Shown piece by piece: positions 45,128 to 54,122 of a stretch of 64,000 nt of DNA. Origin of the DNA: CAYOOT01 sp964405665 (GTDB taxonomy: Bacteria > Bdellovibrionota_C > UBA2361 > SZUA-149 > CAZDWZ01); NCBI GenBank assembly GCA_964405665.1, contig CAYOOT010000003.1, forward strand, positions 1-64,000. The letters run 5' to 3'. The number at the start of each line of letters is the position of its first letter. Position 1 is the first letter of the stretch. A model generated the notes under the pieces. That model had not been told where the DNA came from. It ran no database searches and saw only the letters and a list, made by a program, of their open reading frames with translations. The position numbers and the translations under genes are program-made.

Positions 45128-45541
45128 ATGGCTATAAAAAAGATTTACGCAACTGGAAGAAGAAAACAATCTAGCGCAAGAGTATTTCTTTTGCCGACTC
45201 AGGCAGAAAACGAAGAAGATAAAGGTAAAATTACTATTAACGGAAAAGCCTTAAAAGATTATTTCCCAGGAGAGATTAATCAAAAAGTTCTTAATCAGCC
45301 TTTGGAAATCACTGGAACACAAAAAAAATACGATATTAGTATAACAGTAAGTGGTGGTGGAAAATCCGGCCAAGCTGGAGCAGTGCTTCATGGATTGGCT
45401 AGAGCCTTACAAAGTGCTGAACCGGAATTGCATAGCACACTTAAAAAAGCAGGTTTCTTAACTAGAGATCCTCGTGCTGTTGAACGTAAAAAACCAGGCC
45501 GTCATAAAGCAAGAAAGAGCACACAGTTTTCTAAGAGATAA
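45128..45541 (+). CDS. rpsI: 30S ribosomal protein S9
   Basis: S9 contacts P-site tRNA through its C-terminal tail. The 137-residue product shows YATGRRKQSSARVFL, the signature GGGKSGQAGAVLHGLARAL and the basic tail RKKPGRHKARKSTQFSKR, which ends in the universally conserved KR. It lies 19 bases after rplM. A family B repeat follows its stop and is likely the transcription terminator. Confidence 0.97.
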   Translation: MAIKKIYATGRRKQSSARVFLLPTQAENEEDKGKITINGKALKDYFPGEINQKVLNQPLEITGTQKKYDISITVSGGGKSGQAGAVLHGLARALQSAEPELHSTLKKAGFLTRDPRAVERKKPGRHKARKSTQFSKR

Positions 45542-45545
45542 TTCT

Positions 45546-45600
45546 GGAGCGCGGACTTTAGTCCGCATCTTGGTAATAAGCGGACTAAAGTCCGCGCTCC
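45546..45600. repeat. family B hairpin repeat after rpsI
   Basis: GGAGCGCGGACTTTAGTCCGC (45546-45566) and its exact complement (45580-45600) enclose 13 bases. A T-poor flank follows. The arm is also internally palindromic (GCGGAC TTTA GTCCGC). It can fold as a very stable hairpin in RNA and probably ends the rplM-rpsI transcript. Confidence 0.85.
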
Positions 45601-45614
45601 TAAAAATAATTTAA

Positions 45615-46259
45615 ATGGAACTCTTAAAAAAATTCATTGATCTCTTTCTTCATCTCGATAAACATTTAAATGAAATTATATCCACCTACGGTACCGGCAC
45701 TTATATAATCCTTTTTATAATTTTATTCTGTGAAACTGGATTAGTAATCACTCCTTTTCTTCCTGGCGACTCTTTACTTTTTGCCGCAGGGGCTTTCTCT
45801 GCCTTAGGTTCACTGGATGTGGTTACACTGCTTGTTCTTTTAATTATTGCCGCAATTGTGGGTGATGCCATTAATTATAAAATTGGAAAAACACTCGGTC
45901 CCAAAGTTTTATCCGGCAACTATCGTTTCCTTAAAAAAGAATATCTCGATCGCACTCAAAAATTTTATGAAAAATACGGTGGAAAAACAATAATCTTTGC
46001 CCGCTTTGTGCCGATTGTCAGAACTTTTGCTCCTTTTCTCGCCGGAGTAGGAAAGATGAGCTATGCCCGTTTTGCTTCATTTAATATCATTGGTGGTATT
46101 CTTTGGGTTTGCTGTTTTGTTTTAGCGGGATATTTTTTCGGAAATATGGAAATAGTAAAGAAGAATTTTACTTTGGTAATTATGGCAATAATTGTGATTT
46201 CGGTAATGCCTGCTGTGTTTGAAGCTTATCGGGCGAAGAAGGAAAATAAAAGAAATTAA
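45615..46259 (+). CDS. DedA-family membrane protein
   Basis: The 214-residue product has about five membrane segments and the DedA/SNARE-associated signatures. These are FILFCETGLVITPFLPGDSLLFAAGAF, GDAINYKIGKTLGPKVL and the re-entrant loop with FARFVPIVRTFAPFLAGVGKM (each seen in parts). Members flip undecaprenyl-phosphate or phospholipids across the membrane. The length is typical (about 215). Downstream it converges on the moxR operon with a family A hairpin between. Confidence 0.92.
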   Translation: MELLKKFIDLFLHLDKHLNEIISTYGTGTYIILFIILFCETGLVITPFLPGDSLLFAAGAFSALGSLDVVTLLVLLIIAAIVGDAINYKIGKTLGPKVLSGNYRFLKKEYLDRTQKFYEKYGGKTIIFARFVPIVRTFAPFLAGVGKMSYARFASFNIIGGILWVCCFVLAGYFFGNMEIVKKNFTLVIMAIIVISVMPAVFEAYRAKKENKRN

Positions 46260-46260
46260 A

Positions 46261-46293
46261 CTGTAGGGGCACCATTTATGGGTGCCCCTACAG
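46261..46293. terminator. bidirectional terminator formed by a minimal family A hairpin
   Basis: CTGTAGGGGCACC (46261-46273) and GGTGCCCCTACAG (46281-46293) pair perfectly around a seven-base loop. It is half of the larger family A element used as a single hairpin. It starts one base after the dedA stop and ends 14 bases from the moxR stop, in the convergent gap. Confidence 0.7.
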
Positions 46294-46306
46294 AACAACA
46301 TTTCGT

Positions 46307-47281
46307 TTAAATCTTCCTTATCAAACTCTCAATATGCGGCCTAATCAAATCCTCAAAAGCCTGCTCGGAATCTCCAGCACCGGGATGAAACTTAAGTCTG
46401 TGTTTGAGCACAAATGGCGCCAAAGTTTTTAGATCATCAGCTGTTACATAATCACGACCTTCGGTTAAGGCCCAAGCTAATAAACATTTCTTCAACATAA
46501 TTGCCGCTCTGGTAGATGCCCCAAATTGCAAAACCGGACTCTTTCTTGTTGCTTGAACAATTTCCACAATTGTTTCCAAAACTTTGGGATGAATTTTTAT
46601 TTGGCTGCTTGCTTCTCTTGCGGCAAGCACTTGTTCTCTGCTGACAACAGCCTTAACCTGATTGGCTTCGGAATTTATTTTATCGGAATCTTGAAGAATT
46701 TCCAATTCCTTGTCAGCGCTAACGTACTTCATCGGAACTTTTAATAAGAAGCGATCTAATTGCACTAAGGGCAAAGGATAGGTTCCTGCCAAATCTAGTG
46801 GATTTTGTGTGCCAATTACGAAAAATAATTCATCAAGAGGATAAGTTACATTATCTATTGTCACTTGTCTTTCGGCCATACATTCTAAGAATGCGGCCTG
46901 TACTTTGGGGCCAGTACGGTTAATTTCATCAGCCAATACAATGTGGGCAAAAACAGGACCATGTTGAAAATGAAAAGTGGAACTTTTAGGATCAAAAATA
47001 TTTACCCCCAAAACATCAGAAGGCAAAAGATCCGGCGTGAATTGAATTCGGCGAAAAGGAAGAATATTTTTATTAAGTGAATCACTTTTAGAACAATCAA
47101 TGATTCGTCCCAAACTCTTTGCTAAGGTAGTCTTTCCTGAACCGGGATAATCTTCAATCAAGACATGTCCTCCAGCAATTAGACCGGTAACAAGCAAACG
47201 CACGGTATCGCTTCTGCCTCTAATAATAGTTTCTAAAGAGCGAATCAGTGCATCTACAGTTTTAATAGCATCATTTATCAT
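46307..47281 (-). CDS. MoxR-family AAA+ ATPase
   Basis: The 324-residue product has Walker A DYPGSGKTTLAKSL, Walker B IVLADEINRTGPKVQAA, sensor 1 (FVIGTQNPLDLAGTYPLPLVQLDRFL) and a C-terminal lid (ASTRAAIMLKKCLLAWAL). MoxR proteins act as chaperones for metal-insertion or von Willebrand-domain partners. Its start overlaps the stop of the upstream TPR gene by four bases (ATGA). The usual DUF58 partner is not next to it; a transglutaminase-domain gene is present. Confidence 0.93.
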   Translation of the reverse strand: MINDAIKTVDALIRSLETIIRGRSDTVRLLVTGLIAGGHVLIEDYPGSGKTTLAKSLGRIIDCSKSDSLNKNILPFRRIQFTPDLLPSDVLGVNIFDPKSSTFHFQHGPVFAHIVLADEINRTGPKVQAAFLECMAERQVTIDNVTYPLDELFFVIGTQNPLDLAGTYPLPLVQLDRFLLKVPMKYVSADKELEILQDSDKINSEANQVKAVVSREQVLAAREASSQIKIHPKVLETIVEIVQATRKSPVLQFGASTRAAIMLKKCLLAWALTEGRDYVTADDLKTLAPFVLKHRLKFHPGAGDSEQAFEDLIRPHIESLIRKI

Positions 47282-49260
47282 AAGACGTTTTTTAACAACT
47301 CCAATTTAGGAAGAGGGTCTGAAGGAGGATCTACCCTATGTTTAAAAGTTGAGGCAACATAATTGTTTATTAAATCAGCAATTTCTTCTTTTTTGCTTGA
47401 AATATCCTTTTTTATAGTGCTAATTTGAGAATTGTCGGTTTTATCAATCAGACTGATCTCTAAAGAATAATTATTATTTGAAGAATTCTGAACAGCAATC
47501 TCTAACTGATACTTTACTTCTTGATCTTTTATTTCCTCAAAACGTCCCTGCAAATAATGTTTAATATTTTTTGCAAAATTCGTAATTCCGGTTATTTGAA
47601 AATTAACCGGAAGTTTTAAATCATAGTATCTTAGTTGCGAAGGAAGTATCCCAAACAGATCTTCTCGATTTTTTATATTTTGATTTAATTCAGTGGAGGT
47701 AAAAGACTGCCAAAAATATTTTTTATTTGTTTCGCTAATAATAATATCAGTTAATACTTCAGCTTTTGCCAGACGATCAATTGCCCTAAATTGATCTTTA
47801 ATCTCCAGAAGTATCGACAGTGCTTGTTGATACTTTCCTTTATCCATAAGATTTTCTGCCAAATAAAGCTGATAATAGATTTTGGCATCTTCTCTTTTAT
47901 CTTCTGCTTCTAGACGTGATAATCTCTTAGAAAGTGAAGTAGTGGGAAATCCCTGAAGCATCGAACCAATTGTCGGATATTCCACCATCGTATCGGTATT
48001 TCTAATGGAGAGATCTTCTAAATCTTCCAGCTCATTTACTCCCTGAGCCCGAGCCTGACGATTGAGCCACCAAGAATTAAGCAGGTAATATTGCTGATTA
48101 TATAAATTTTGAAAATATTCTTTCCAGTCTTTATTAATATGATCATTTAATGCGAAAGCTTTTGCCCTTAATGCGCGAGCTAAAGAAATAGTGGAGGCAA
48201 ATTCTACGTCGTTTTGGTTTGTACCAATTTTTCCAAACCATTGCTGCCTTTCTTTTGCTTCTAATAAAAGTTTTAAGGCCTGATCGACATCTCCACGATG
48301 CAGGTCAATTTTGCCTTTAGCCAGTGCAAGCAAAGTTTTATGTTCAGCATCAGATTTTTCCAATTGTTGCGCAAAACAAATTTGAAAATCATCCAAAACC
48401 CTTTGAGCTTGAATAAACCTTGTTTGGTCAATGTATAAAATTGTTAAATTGAGGCTGGGAAGAATATGTTCACAACCATCAGGTAATGATATCGCTTTAA
48501 TCCAAGAAACTTCCGCCAAACTGTCTTTAAATAACTCTCGGTAAACTTCTCCGGCATTATTTAAAGGAGTTGATGCTTGTCCGGAGCTTCCTTCGGAAAG
48601 TTCAGTAACAATTGATTTAGCAAAGGCTTTTAAGGCTAATTCTCTGTCACCCCGCATGGAAAGAAGAATACCCAAAACATTATAAATGCCTCTTTCCTCG
48701 GGGTTAAATAATAAGCCACTTTTCGCAACAGAAATGGCATCGTCTAGCCTTTTTAGTTTCATCAAAACCCAAGCCTTACTCCGCGGTAACCACGTTGCAT
48801 AATAGAGTTTTTCAAAACGTTCCAGAGTATTTAAAGAATCTTGGTATTTATCCAAATTAAGCTCGGCTTCAGAACGAAGAAATAAAAGTAATCCATGTTG
48901 CCGGGCAAGTTCCGGATCCCGAATATTAATTTCCTCACCATATTTTTTCTTAAATAATTCTTCCGCTGTTAAAACATAACGGTAAGCCAGTTTAAAATGA
49001 GCGACATCTACTAAATAATATTGAGCAAGAAAGAGATAAGGGCGATAATCATCCGGGGATTTTTGCAAAGCGGTTTGCAATTTATTTCGAGCATCGATCG
49101 GATGCCGAGACAGAAGTAGGGTTTTGGCTTCATCAATCAATTCTTCCGCCGTTTTTTGCAAATCGTTATCGGAGCTGGTGGAAGAATCGGCCTTTCTTTC
49201 TTGGGCATAAGCCAAGTTTTGAAAAGAAATTAATAATAAAATCAATAAAAGTTTTTTCAT
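47278..49260 (-). CDS. exported TPR protein in moxR operon
   Basis: The 660-residue product has a signal peptide (MKKLLLILLLISFQNLAYA). Many tetratricopeptide-like units follow: YRPYLFLAQYYLVDVAHFKLAYRYV, GIYNVLGILLSMRGDRELALKAF and KYQDSLNTLERFEKLYYATW. The last 120 residues are beta-rich (QLEIAVQNSSNNNYSLEISLID). It is predicted periplasmic or outer-membrane-facing. It lies between the transglutaminase gene (adjoining, no gap) and moxR (four-base overlap), so the three are translated together. The exact role is unknown. Confidence 0.75.
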   Translation of the reverse strand: MKKLLLILLLISFQNLAYAQERKADSSTSSDNDLQKTAEELIDEAKTLLLSRHPIDARNKLQTALQKSPDDYRPYLFLAQYYLVDVAHFKLAYRYVLTAEELFKKKYGEEINIRDPELARQHGLLLFLRSEAELNLDKYQDSLNTLERFEKLYYATWLPRSKAWVLMKLKRLDDAISVAKSGLLFNPEERGIYNVLGILLSMRGDRELALKAFAKSIVTELSEGSSGQASTPLNNAGEVYRELFKDSLAEVSWIKAISLPDGCEHILPSLNLTILYIDQTRFIQAQRVLDDFQICFAQQLEKSDAEHKTLLALAKGKIDLHRGDVDQALKLLLEAKERQQWFGKIGTNQNDVEFASTISLARALRAKAFALNDHINKDWKEYFQNLYNQQYYLLNSWWLNRQARAQGVNELEDLEDLSIRNTDTMVEYPTIGSMLQGFPTTSLSKRLSRLEAEDKREDAKIYYQLYLAENLMDKGKYQQALSILLEIKDQFRAIDRLAKAEVLTDIIISETNKKYFWQSFTSTELNQNIKNREDLFGILPSQLRYYDLKLPVNFQITGITNFAKNIKHYLQGRFEEIKDQEVKYQLEIAVQNSSNNNYSLEISLIDKTDNSQISTIKKDISSKKEEIADLINNYVASTFKHRVDPPSDPLPKLELLKNVL

Positions 49261-51609
49261 TTAAAATTTCTTCTTTAGATAAGAATTAATTAATCTACTG
49301 ATACTCAGCGGATTAAGTAAGACAATTATTCGAAAGATCTTCTTATTATTTTGATCGTAGGAATTTTTCCAAGCATTCATTGCCTTGATAATGCTTGAGT
49401 TTTCCTTGTCGCTTAAATTTGAAAGATAAGAACTTTGTTCTTCCAGATTAATTAATTCTCGAGCATTAATTTTTTCATTTCGATCTAACCTTTTTGCAAA
49501 TTCCTTTTTTGTTTCACCAAAATTCCTTTGCAGGCCAAGCTCGGATATTTGTGTGGCAAAAGAAACGTAAGCTAATTTTGCTTTACTGTTAGCGTTTCTT
49601 ACAAAGCGATAAGCAAAAAGTAGCCAAAGTTTAAATAGTAAAAGTATTAGTAAAAAACCAAGAAAAAGAAAGAAAGGCTTTTTACTGTCAAATAAATTCT
49701 CCAGAATTTTATCCAAGCTGATTTTTTCTTGCTTATTATCATTAGCAGCGACAGTTTCCGCTTGAATAAATTCCAGGTTAGGATTGATTTTACTCATTAG
49801 TTCTTCCAGAAGTTTACTATCAGGAATAGGCGCGGTTTCATTCTCCGCTTGAGCAGGATTAATATCGGCTACGACCCAGCCCACTTGATCAACATAAATT
49901 TCCGGCCAGGCATGGCGATCTCCCATTTGCAAAAGAATATGTCCGTCTTTGGCATAACTTAAATCAGTCAAATAACCGGTGCCAATTCGGGCGGGGATCC
50001 CGGCGCTGCGCAATAAATAAACTCCGGCATGAGAAAAATGCACACAATAGCCTCTCATTTTTTCAGCAAAGAGATAGGGTGCAGTGGGATCCGCAGTCGG
50101 ATCACTTAAAATATGTCCGGGGTTTTTTGTATAAATACTATTTTTTGAAAGGTAATCCAGAATTGCCTGAACTTTCTCCAAGGGGGTCTGAGCATGCTCC
50201 GTAATTTTCTTGGATAATGCTAGATATCTTAAATCTTCATTGTTGCTATCCAAAATTGCTTGATTATTATCAATAATCAATTCAGCTGGCAGAGTTTTGG
50301 CTTTACTTCCGGGAGCTCGAAAATAATGTTCTAGCGTGTAAGGATCCCAATTTATAGAGCCAAATGTTTTTCCCTCCAAAGAATCAAGTTTTATTACCGG
50401 GGCAAAAGATGTTGCTTGATAAGCCAGTAAAAATTTTTCCGGAGCTGGATTTTTTAAAAGAGAAATTTTTATAGGATAATCAAGGGCAGGTACGGCTGTA
50501 TGTTGGCTGATTAAAAAAACAGAATAACTAATTTTTTGACGACTATCGTTCATTTCTTGATCGGCTTTACCTAAAAAGGCCTGACCGACTTGAATTTTAG
50601 GAACATCGGTATCAAATCGTGCGGCAGCTAATACCATTTCCCTGCCAGCAAACTCCGAAAGTGCTCCTTCTCTAAAATAAAGCATCGGAGCCCAAGGATT
50701 TTTAGTATAATCTCCATCGAGCCTGACTAAAGCTGTAGGTTGAGGATTTTCTCCAATAGCTTTATGAAAACCAAGATTGCTTTGACCTTCTTTCGCACCT
50801 TGTCCCACACCTTCTGAAGCCCGACTTAATTCTGCACTATATTTTTTATTAAGAATATTTGCATACAAAAAAAGTATAAATATTAAGAAGCCAGGAAGAG
50901 CAAGATTAAAAAACAAACTGCTTTTAAAATAATTACGAACAATATTCTCTCTTATAAACAGAGGTCGATTACAAGAAAAAAACAGATAAAGAGCAAGAAA
51001 GATAATATAGCAGCAAGCTAAAGCAATAAATAAATGATGGGGTTCAATCAGGTAGTGTTGGAATAAACTTATTTTCCAGCTAAGAGAACTAATTTCTTTA
51101 GGGCTATCGATTTGGTAATTTCGATGCCCACTTAAAAGATAGATAAACAAGGAAGAAGAAATTAAGGCTTCCCAGGTAGAATAACTGCGAAAATTCCAAT
51201 ACAAAATAGTGCTCAAGGCCGAAATTAGATAAAAAGAAATTAAGATTAGACATTGATCTTGAAGCAGAGGAATTAAAAAATCTCTGTTTGCCGGCACTGT
51301 GGGAGAAAGCATTAAAAAATAATTGGCAAGATTTGAAATAAAATAAAGTGCAAATATTACAATAATGTGTCGAATAACAATTTTTAAAGGGGAAATTCCT
51401 TTAAGTAATAATTTTGAAGCAAGATAAATTCCCAAAAAACTAAAAAACAAAATAAGTTTAGAAGAAACTTCGAAATTAATTATTTTGCTTACAAAGAATA
51501 AGACTGTTAAAAGAAGTAGTGAACGCAGTATTTGAATTCGATAGAAATACTTTTTTTTAAGCTCTATCTGCGAAGTGTCAAAACTACTTTCTTTCTTAGT
51601 GAAATACAT
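49261..51609 (-). CDS. transglutaminase-domain membrane protein (TgpA-like)
   Basis: The 782-residue product has about six N-terminal membrane helices (residues about 30-255), then a periplasmic region with a papain-like transglutaminase core. The core shows the catalytic Cys in MRGYCVHFSHAGVYLLRSAGIPARIGTGYLT, the His in DRHAWPEIYV and the Asp in WVVADINPA. A further membrane helix (about residues 655-672) and a C-terminal cytoplasmic DUF4129-like tail follow. TgpA-type proteins occur with MoxR and DUF58 in many bacteria. Here moxR and a TPR gene follow but DUF58 does not. Peptidoglycan or envelope-protein modification is the likely role. Confidence 0.87.
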   Translation of the reverse strand: MYFTKKESSFDTSQIELKKKYFYRIQILRSLLLLTVLFFVSKIINFEVSSKLILFFSFLGIYLASKLLLKGISPLKIVIRHIIVIFALYFISNLANYFLMLSPTVPANRDFLIPLLQDQCLILISFYLISALSTILYWNFRSYSTWEALISSSLFIYLLSGHRNYQIDSPKEISSLSWKISLFQHYLIEPHHLFIALACCYIIFLALYLFFSCNRPLFIRENIVRNYFKSSLFFNLALPGFLIFILFLYANILNKKYSAELSRASEGVGQGAKEGQSNLGFHKAIGENPQPTALVRLDGDYTKNPWAPMLYFREGALSEFAGREMVLAAARFDTDVPKIQVGQAFLGKADQEMNDSRQKISYSVFLISQHTAVPALDYPIKISLLKNPAPEKFLLAYQATSFAPVIKLDSLEGKTFGSINWDPYTLEHYFRAPGSKAKTLPAELIIDNNQAILDSNNEDLRYLALSKKITEHAQTPLEKVQAILDYLSKNSIYTKNPGHILSDPTADPTAPYLFAEKMRGYCVHFSHAGVYLLRSAGIPARIGTGYLTDLSYAKDGHILLQMGDRHAWPEIYVDQVGWVVADINPAQAENETAPIPDSKLLEELMSKINPNLEFIQAETVAANDNKQEKISLDKILENLFDSKKPFFLFLGFLLILLLFKLWLLFAYRFVRNANSKAKLAYVSFATQISELGLQRNFGETKKEFAKRLDRNEKINARELINLEEQSSYLSNLSDKENSSIIKAMNAWKNSYDQNNKKIFRIIVLLNPLSISRLINSYLKKKF

Positions 51610-51612
51610 ATG

Positions 51613-52203
51613 TTATTTATAGAGATCCTTGCTCTGAATATACTGATAGACTGCCGCAGGCAATAAATCTTTCACCTCAGAACCTTTCTTGATTAAAGCT
51701 CGAATTTCCTTACTGGAGCCGGGAACTGAAAGATCGATAACTTTACTCTTTGGCGGCAAGTCTTCTATTTTAAATGCGATACCTGGCCTCTTTAGAATCG
51801 CAAATTGAGCACTGTCCCAAAGCTCTTTTCCTCGGTACCAACTTTGTTGAATTTCCGACTTATTCTCTGCGCCACCTTGAATTAAATCCGATCCAATTAC
51901 TAAGTAGCAATTATATTTTTCAGAAAACTTTTTATATAGCTCCAGACTAGGTGTAAATTTTTCTTTTTTTAAATCAGAAAGATCTAAAATAGTATTTGGA
52001 ATATCACTAAATGCCAGTTCAGCAATTTTACTGCGATCGGTAAGAGATATTTCATTATTGGAAGACTTATCCAAACGCGGCCCACAAGGAATAATCAGAA
52101 CTTGGGCAAAATATTGACAAAGTGCTTTAATAATTTTTTGATGATGGATCGCTGCCGGATTAAAACTTCCACCAAAGATTGCTAATTCTTGTTTTTCAGT
52201 CAT
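51613..52203 (-). CDS. nadD: nicotinate-nucleotide adenylyltransferase (NadD-like)
   Basis: The enzyme adenylates nicotinate mononucleotide to form deamido-NAD. The 196-residue product shows the nucleotidyltransferase motif FGGSFNPAAIHHQKII (GSFNPxxxxH type), IIPCGPR for the second binding region and the ISSTxIR-like motif PGSSKEIRALI near the C-terminus. The length is typical (190-215). The C-terminal motif is non-standard (GSSKEIR), so specificity is less sure than the fold. It is first in the operon with the transglutaminase gene. Confidence 0.82.
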   Translation of the reverse strand: MTEKQELAIFGGSFNPAAIHHQKIIKALCQYFAQVLIIPCGPRLDKSSNNEISLTDRSKIAELAFSDIPNTILDLSDLKKEKFTPSLELYKKFSEKYNCYLVIGSDLIQGGAENKSEIQQSWYRGKELWDSAQFAILKRPGIAFKIEDLPPKSKVIDLSVPGSSKEIRALIKKGSEVKDLLPAAVYQYIQSKDLYK

Positions 52204-52275
52204 AATATGTGACGATAAAAGAGGAGGATCCTACATTTCAGACAGTCTTATTAAAATACAGTAGATTATAATCAC

Positions 52276-52698
52276 ATGGCTAATTATAACAAGGATAAAA
52301 TTAATATCTTATTTTTTGATGACAGTTGTGCCATGTGCAACGCCTGGGTAAGATTTGTGCTGAAAGTTGATAAGGATGGCAAAAAGTTTATTTTTTCACC
52401 CTTACATTCTCACTTTTTTAATAAAGCAATTCCTGAAGAAATAAGAAAAACTCTTCCCGATAGTATAATTGTTCTTAGTTCCCAACTAGATCTTTTTTAT
52501 AAAACTGAAGCAGTATGTTTTATCTTAAAAGAGCTTTCCGGATTTTGGCTTATTTTAGGTTTGATTATTAATTTATTCCCTTTAAAATTTTCAAATTTTA
52601 TTTATGACTTAGTGGCAAAAAATAGAAAAAGATTTTTTAAAGCGGATCGTTGTGAGGTTTTAGAACCGGAAGTGAGTAAGAGAATAGTTTATGATTAG
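52276..52698 (+). CDS. DCC-family thiol-disulfide oxidoreductase (DUF393)
   Basis: The 140-residue product shows the family signature at its N-terminus: ILFFDDSCAMCNAWVRFVLKVDKDGKKFIFSPL (seen in two parts), with the conserved DxxCxxC. Residues 85-110 contain a hydrophobic helix (GFWLILGLIINLFPL). Many family members carry the C-x-x-C redox pair; their substrates are not established. There is no ribosome site. TATAAT lies four bases before the ATG, so transcripts could be leaderless. It is divergent from nadD. Confidence 0.85.
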   Translation: MANYNKDKINILFFDDSCAMCNAWVRFVLKVDKDGKKFIFSPLHSHFFNKAIPEEIRKTLPDSIIVLSSQLDLFYKTEAVCFILKELSGFWLILGLIINLFPLKFSNFIYDLVAKNRKRFFKADRCEVLEPEVSKRIVYD

Positions 52699-52740
52699 TT
52701 CCTATCTCTGCGAGTCCCTAAATCTTGCTATACCTTTAGG

Positions 52741-52818
52741 AATTTAAACACAGAGCAACAGAGAAGGATAATAATTTTCTTTCCCTCTCTATTGCTCTGC
52801 GTGCTCTGTGTTTAAATT
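52741..52818. repeat. family D inverted repeat (AAACACAGAGC type)
   Basis: AATTTAAACACAGAGCA (52741-52757) and its exact complement (52802-52818) flank 44 bases in which GAGCAACAGAGAAGG and CTCTATTGCTCTG echo each other. A short relative, CTCTGTGCACTCCGTGGTAAAG, lies at about 54082-54106. It sits at the convergent junction before the 279-residue gene. A family like 8570-8597 (TCCGAAGC...GAAGGA) follows at about 52843. Confidence 0.65.
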
Positions 52819-52877
52819 TTCCCTTAGAAATCAACTAGTCGTCCGAAGCTTTATCGAAGGAATAAAGAAACGATCAT

Positions 52878-53717
52878 TTAATTCTTAAATTTCAACTCAG
52901 TAGCTTCTTTTAAAACTATATTTTTTAGTTCGGTTGATTTAGGGCTGAGGCCTGTTACAAAATTTTTATAATAATCAGCTCCCGCAGAATCCATATTTTG
53001 TTCGGCAATTTTAATGCCGATTTTTGCGGTGTTACTGTTTGTGTATAGACAAAATAAAGTAGCTAAATTTCTTATTAGGTCTTTGTCTATTTCCTTTCCT
53101 TCAGCTTGCGTAGGATTGAGGCTTAGAAAATTAGAACTATTAATCAAAATATTATTTAAAATTCTTAAGTCAACAAGATCTTTTTCCACTTCCCTACATT
53201 GATTTTCATAACCTAAGGCATTAGTGATAATTTTTTGAGTATTTATTTCCCATTGCGTATTAGAAGAACTAGTAGGAAATTTTATTTTTGTTTCCGTGCA
53301 TTTGGAAATTACTTCATTAACATCTTTGGCAACATTTTTAGAATCTACAGAGGATCTTCTTCCATAATTAATCAATTGCAAACGATTACATTCATCTTTA
53401 CAACTATTAATGTATTCTCTTTGTTTTATGTTACAACTTTGAATACATTTAGCTACCGCAAATTCACCAAAAAGAATTTCAAGATAAGTTGATTTTGGTG
53501 TTGTCGTAAAAATATCTTCATTAAGCGGTTTAACTATTGCTTGAGTTTCTGATTTTTCAACTGAAGTTTTAACTTTTGAATTATTGGAAACGCCCATAGT
53601 TAAGAAAGAAACAGCAACTCCGAGAACAAAAACAATTATTGGCCTTTTTCCTCGATTATGCAGTGATGGTCTGAGATTACCAAGTTCAATTTTAGTCTTA
53701 GAATCTGGTGATAACAT
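52878..53717 (-). CDS. hypothetical membrane-anchored cysteine-containing protein
   Basis: The 279-residue product has one transmembrane helix (about residues 25-44, FVLGVAVSFLTMGVSN) after a basic start, then a predicted periplasmic region. Four closely spaced cysteines (AKCIQSCNIKQREYINSCKDEC, about residues 88-109) suggest a disulfide-bonded hairpin. Three more lie further on. I do not recognise a family. It is flanked by repeats on both sides and seems monocistronic. The start is well separated from the divergent 405-base gap upstream. Confidence 0.6.
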   Translation of the reverse strand: MLSPDSKTKIELGNLRPSLHNRGKRPIIVFVLGVAVSFLTMGVSNNSKVKTSVEKSETQAIVKPLNEDIFTTTPKSTYLEILFGEFAVAKCIQSCNIKQREYINSCKDECNRLQLINYGRRSSVDSKNVAKDVNEVISKCTETKIKFPTSSSNTQWEINTQKIITNALGYENQCREVEKDLVDLRILNNILINSSNFLSLNPTQAEGKEIDKDLIRNLATLFCLYTNSNTAKIGIKIAEQNMDSAGADYYKNFVTGLSPKSTELKNIVLKEATELKFKN

Positions 53718-53941
53718 ATACTTCTTTCTATAAAATAAGATTATTATTTTAATATTATCGGAAGATTGCTCTTAAATCTTAAATTCAAATATAGAGCTAA
53801 CTTCCTCTAATATTTACTTTTATTGTCAAAACTTAATTTATGTATAATTTTGATGCGTTATTAAAAAAAACGATTCAATGATTGTGCTGGCTCGAAAAAG
53901 AATTTTACTACGGAAGTACCAGGGCTTCACCGAAATTTTTT

Positions 53942-54018
53942 TGTAGGGGCAGCCTTTATGGCTGCCCGGTTTACAAAATATATTTGGAATTACGGGCAGG
54001 TATAAAACCTGCCCTACA
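53942..54018. repeat. family A hairpin repeat, full element in opposite orientation
   Basis: Outer arms start TGTAGGGGCAGCC and end CCTGCCCTACA. The spacer GTTTACAAAATATATTTGGAAT is the near-exact reverse complement of the spacer at 43835-43858. The gap 53718-54122 holds this element, a family D fragment and presumed promoter sequence. No gene was found there; short open frames across it are chance readings through the repeat. Confidence 0.85.
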
Positions 54019-54122
54019 TGATAACACCAATGAAGTGGAGATTCTATTAGCAATTTGTGATTTTTTAAATTTCATCTGCCGTGAAACTCTGTGCACTCCG
54101 TGGTAAAGAATCTTCCTAAGCT

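Noticed and set aside
53838..54106. Small open frames on both strands near the family A repeat
   Set aside because: They read through the hairpin repeat, lack ribosome sites and overlap each other.
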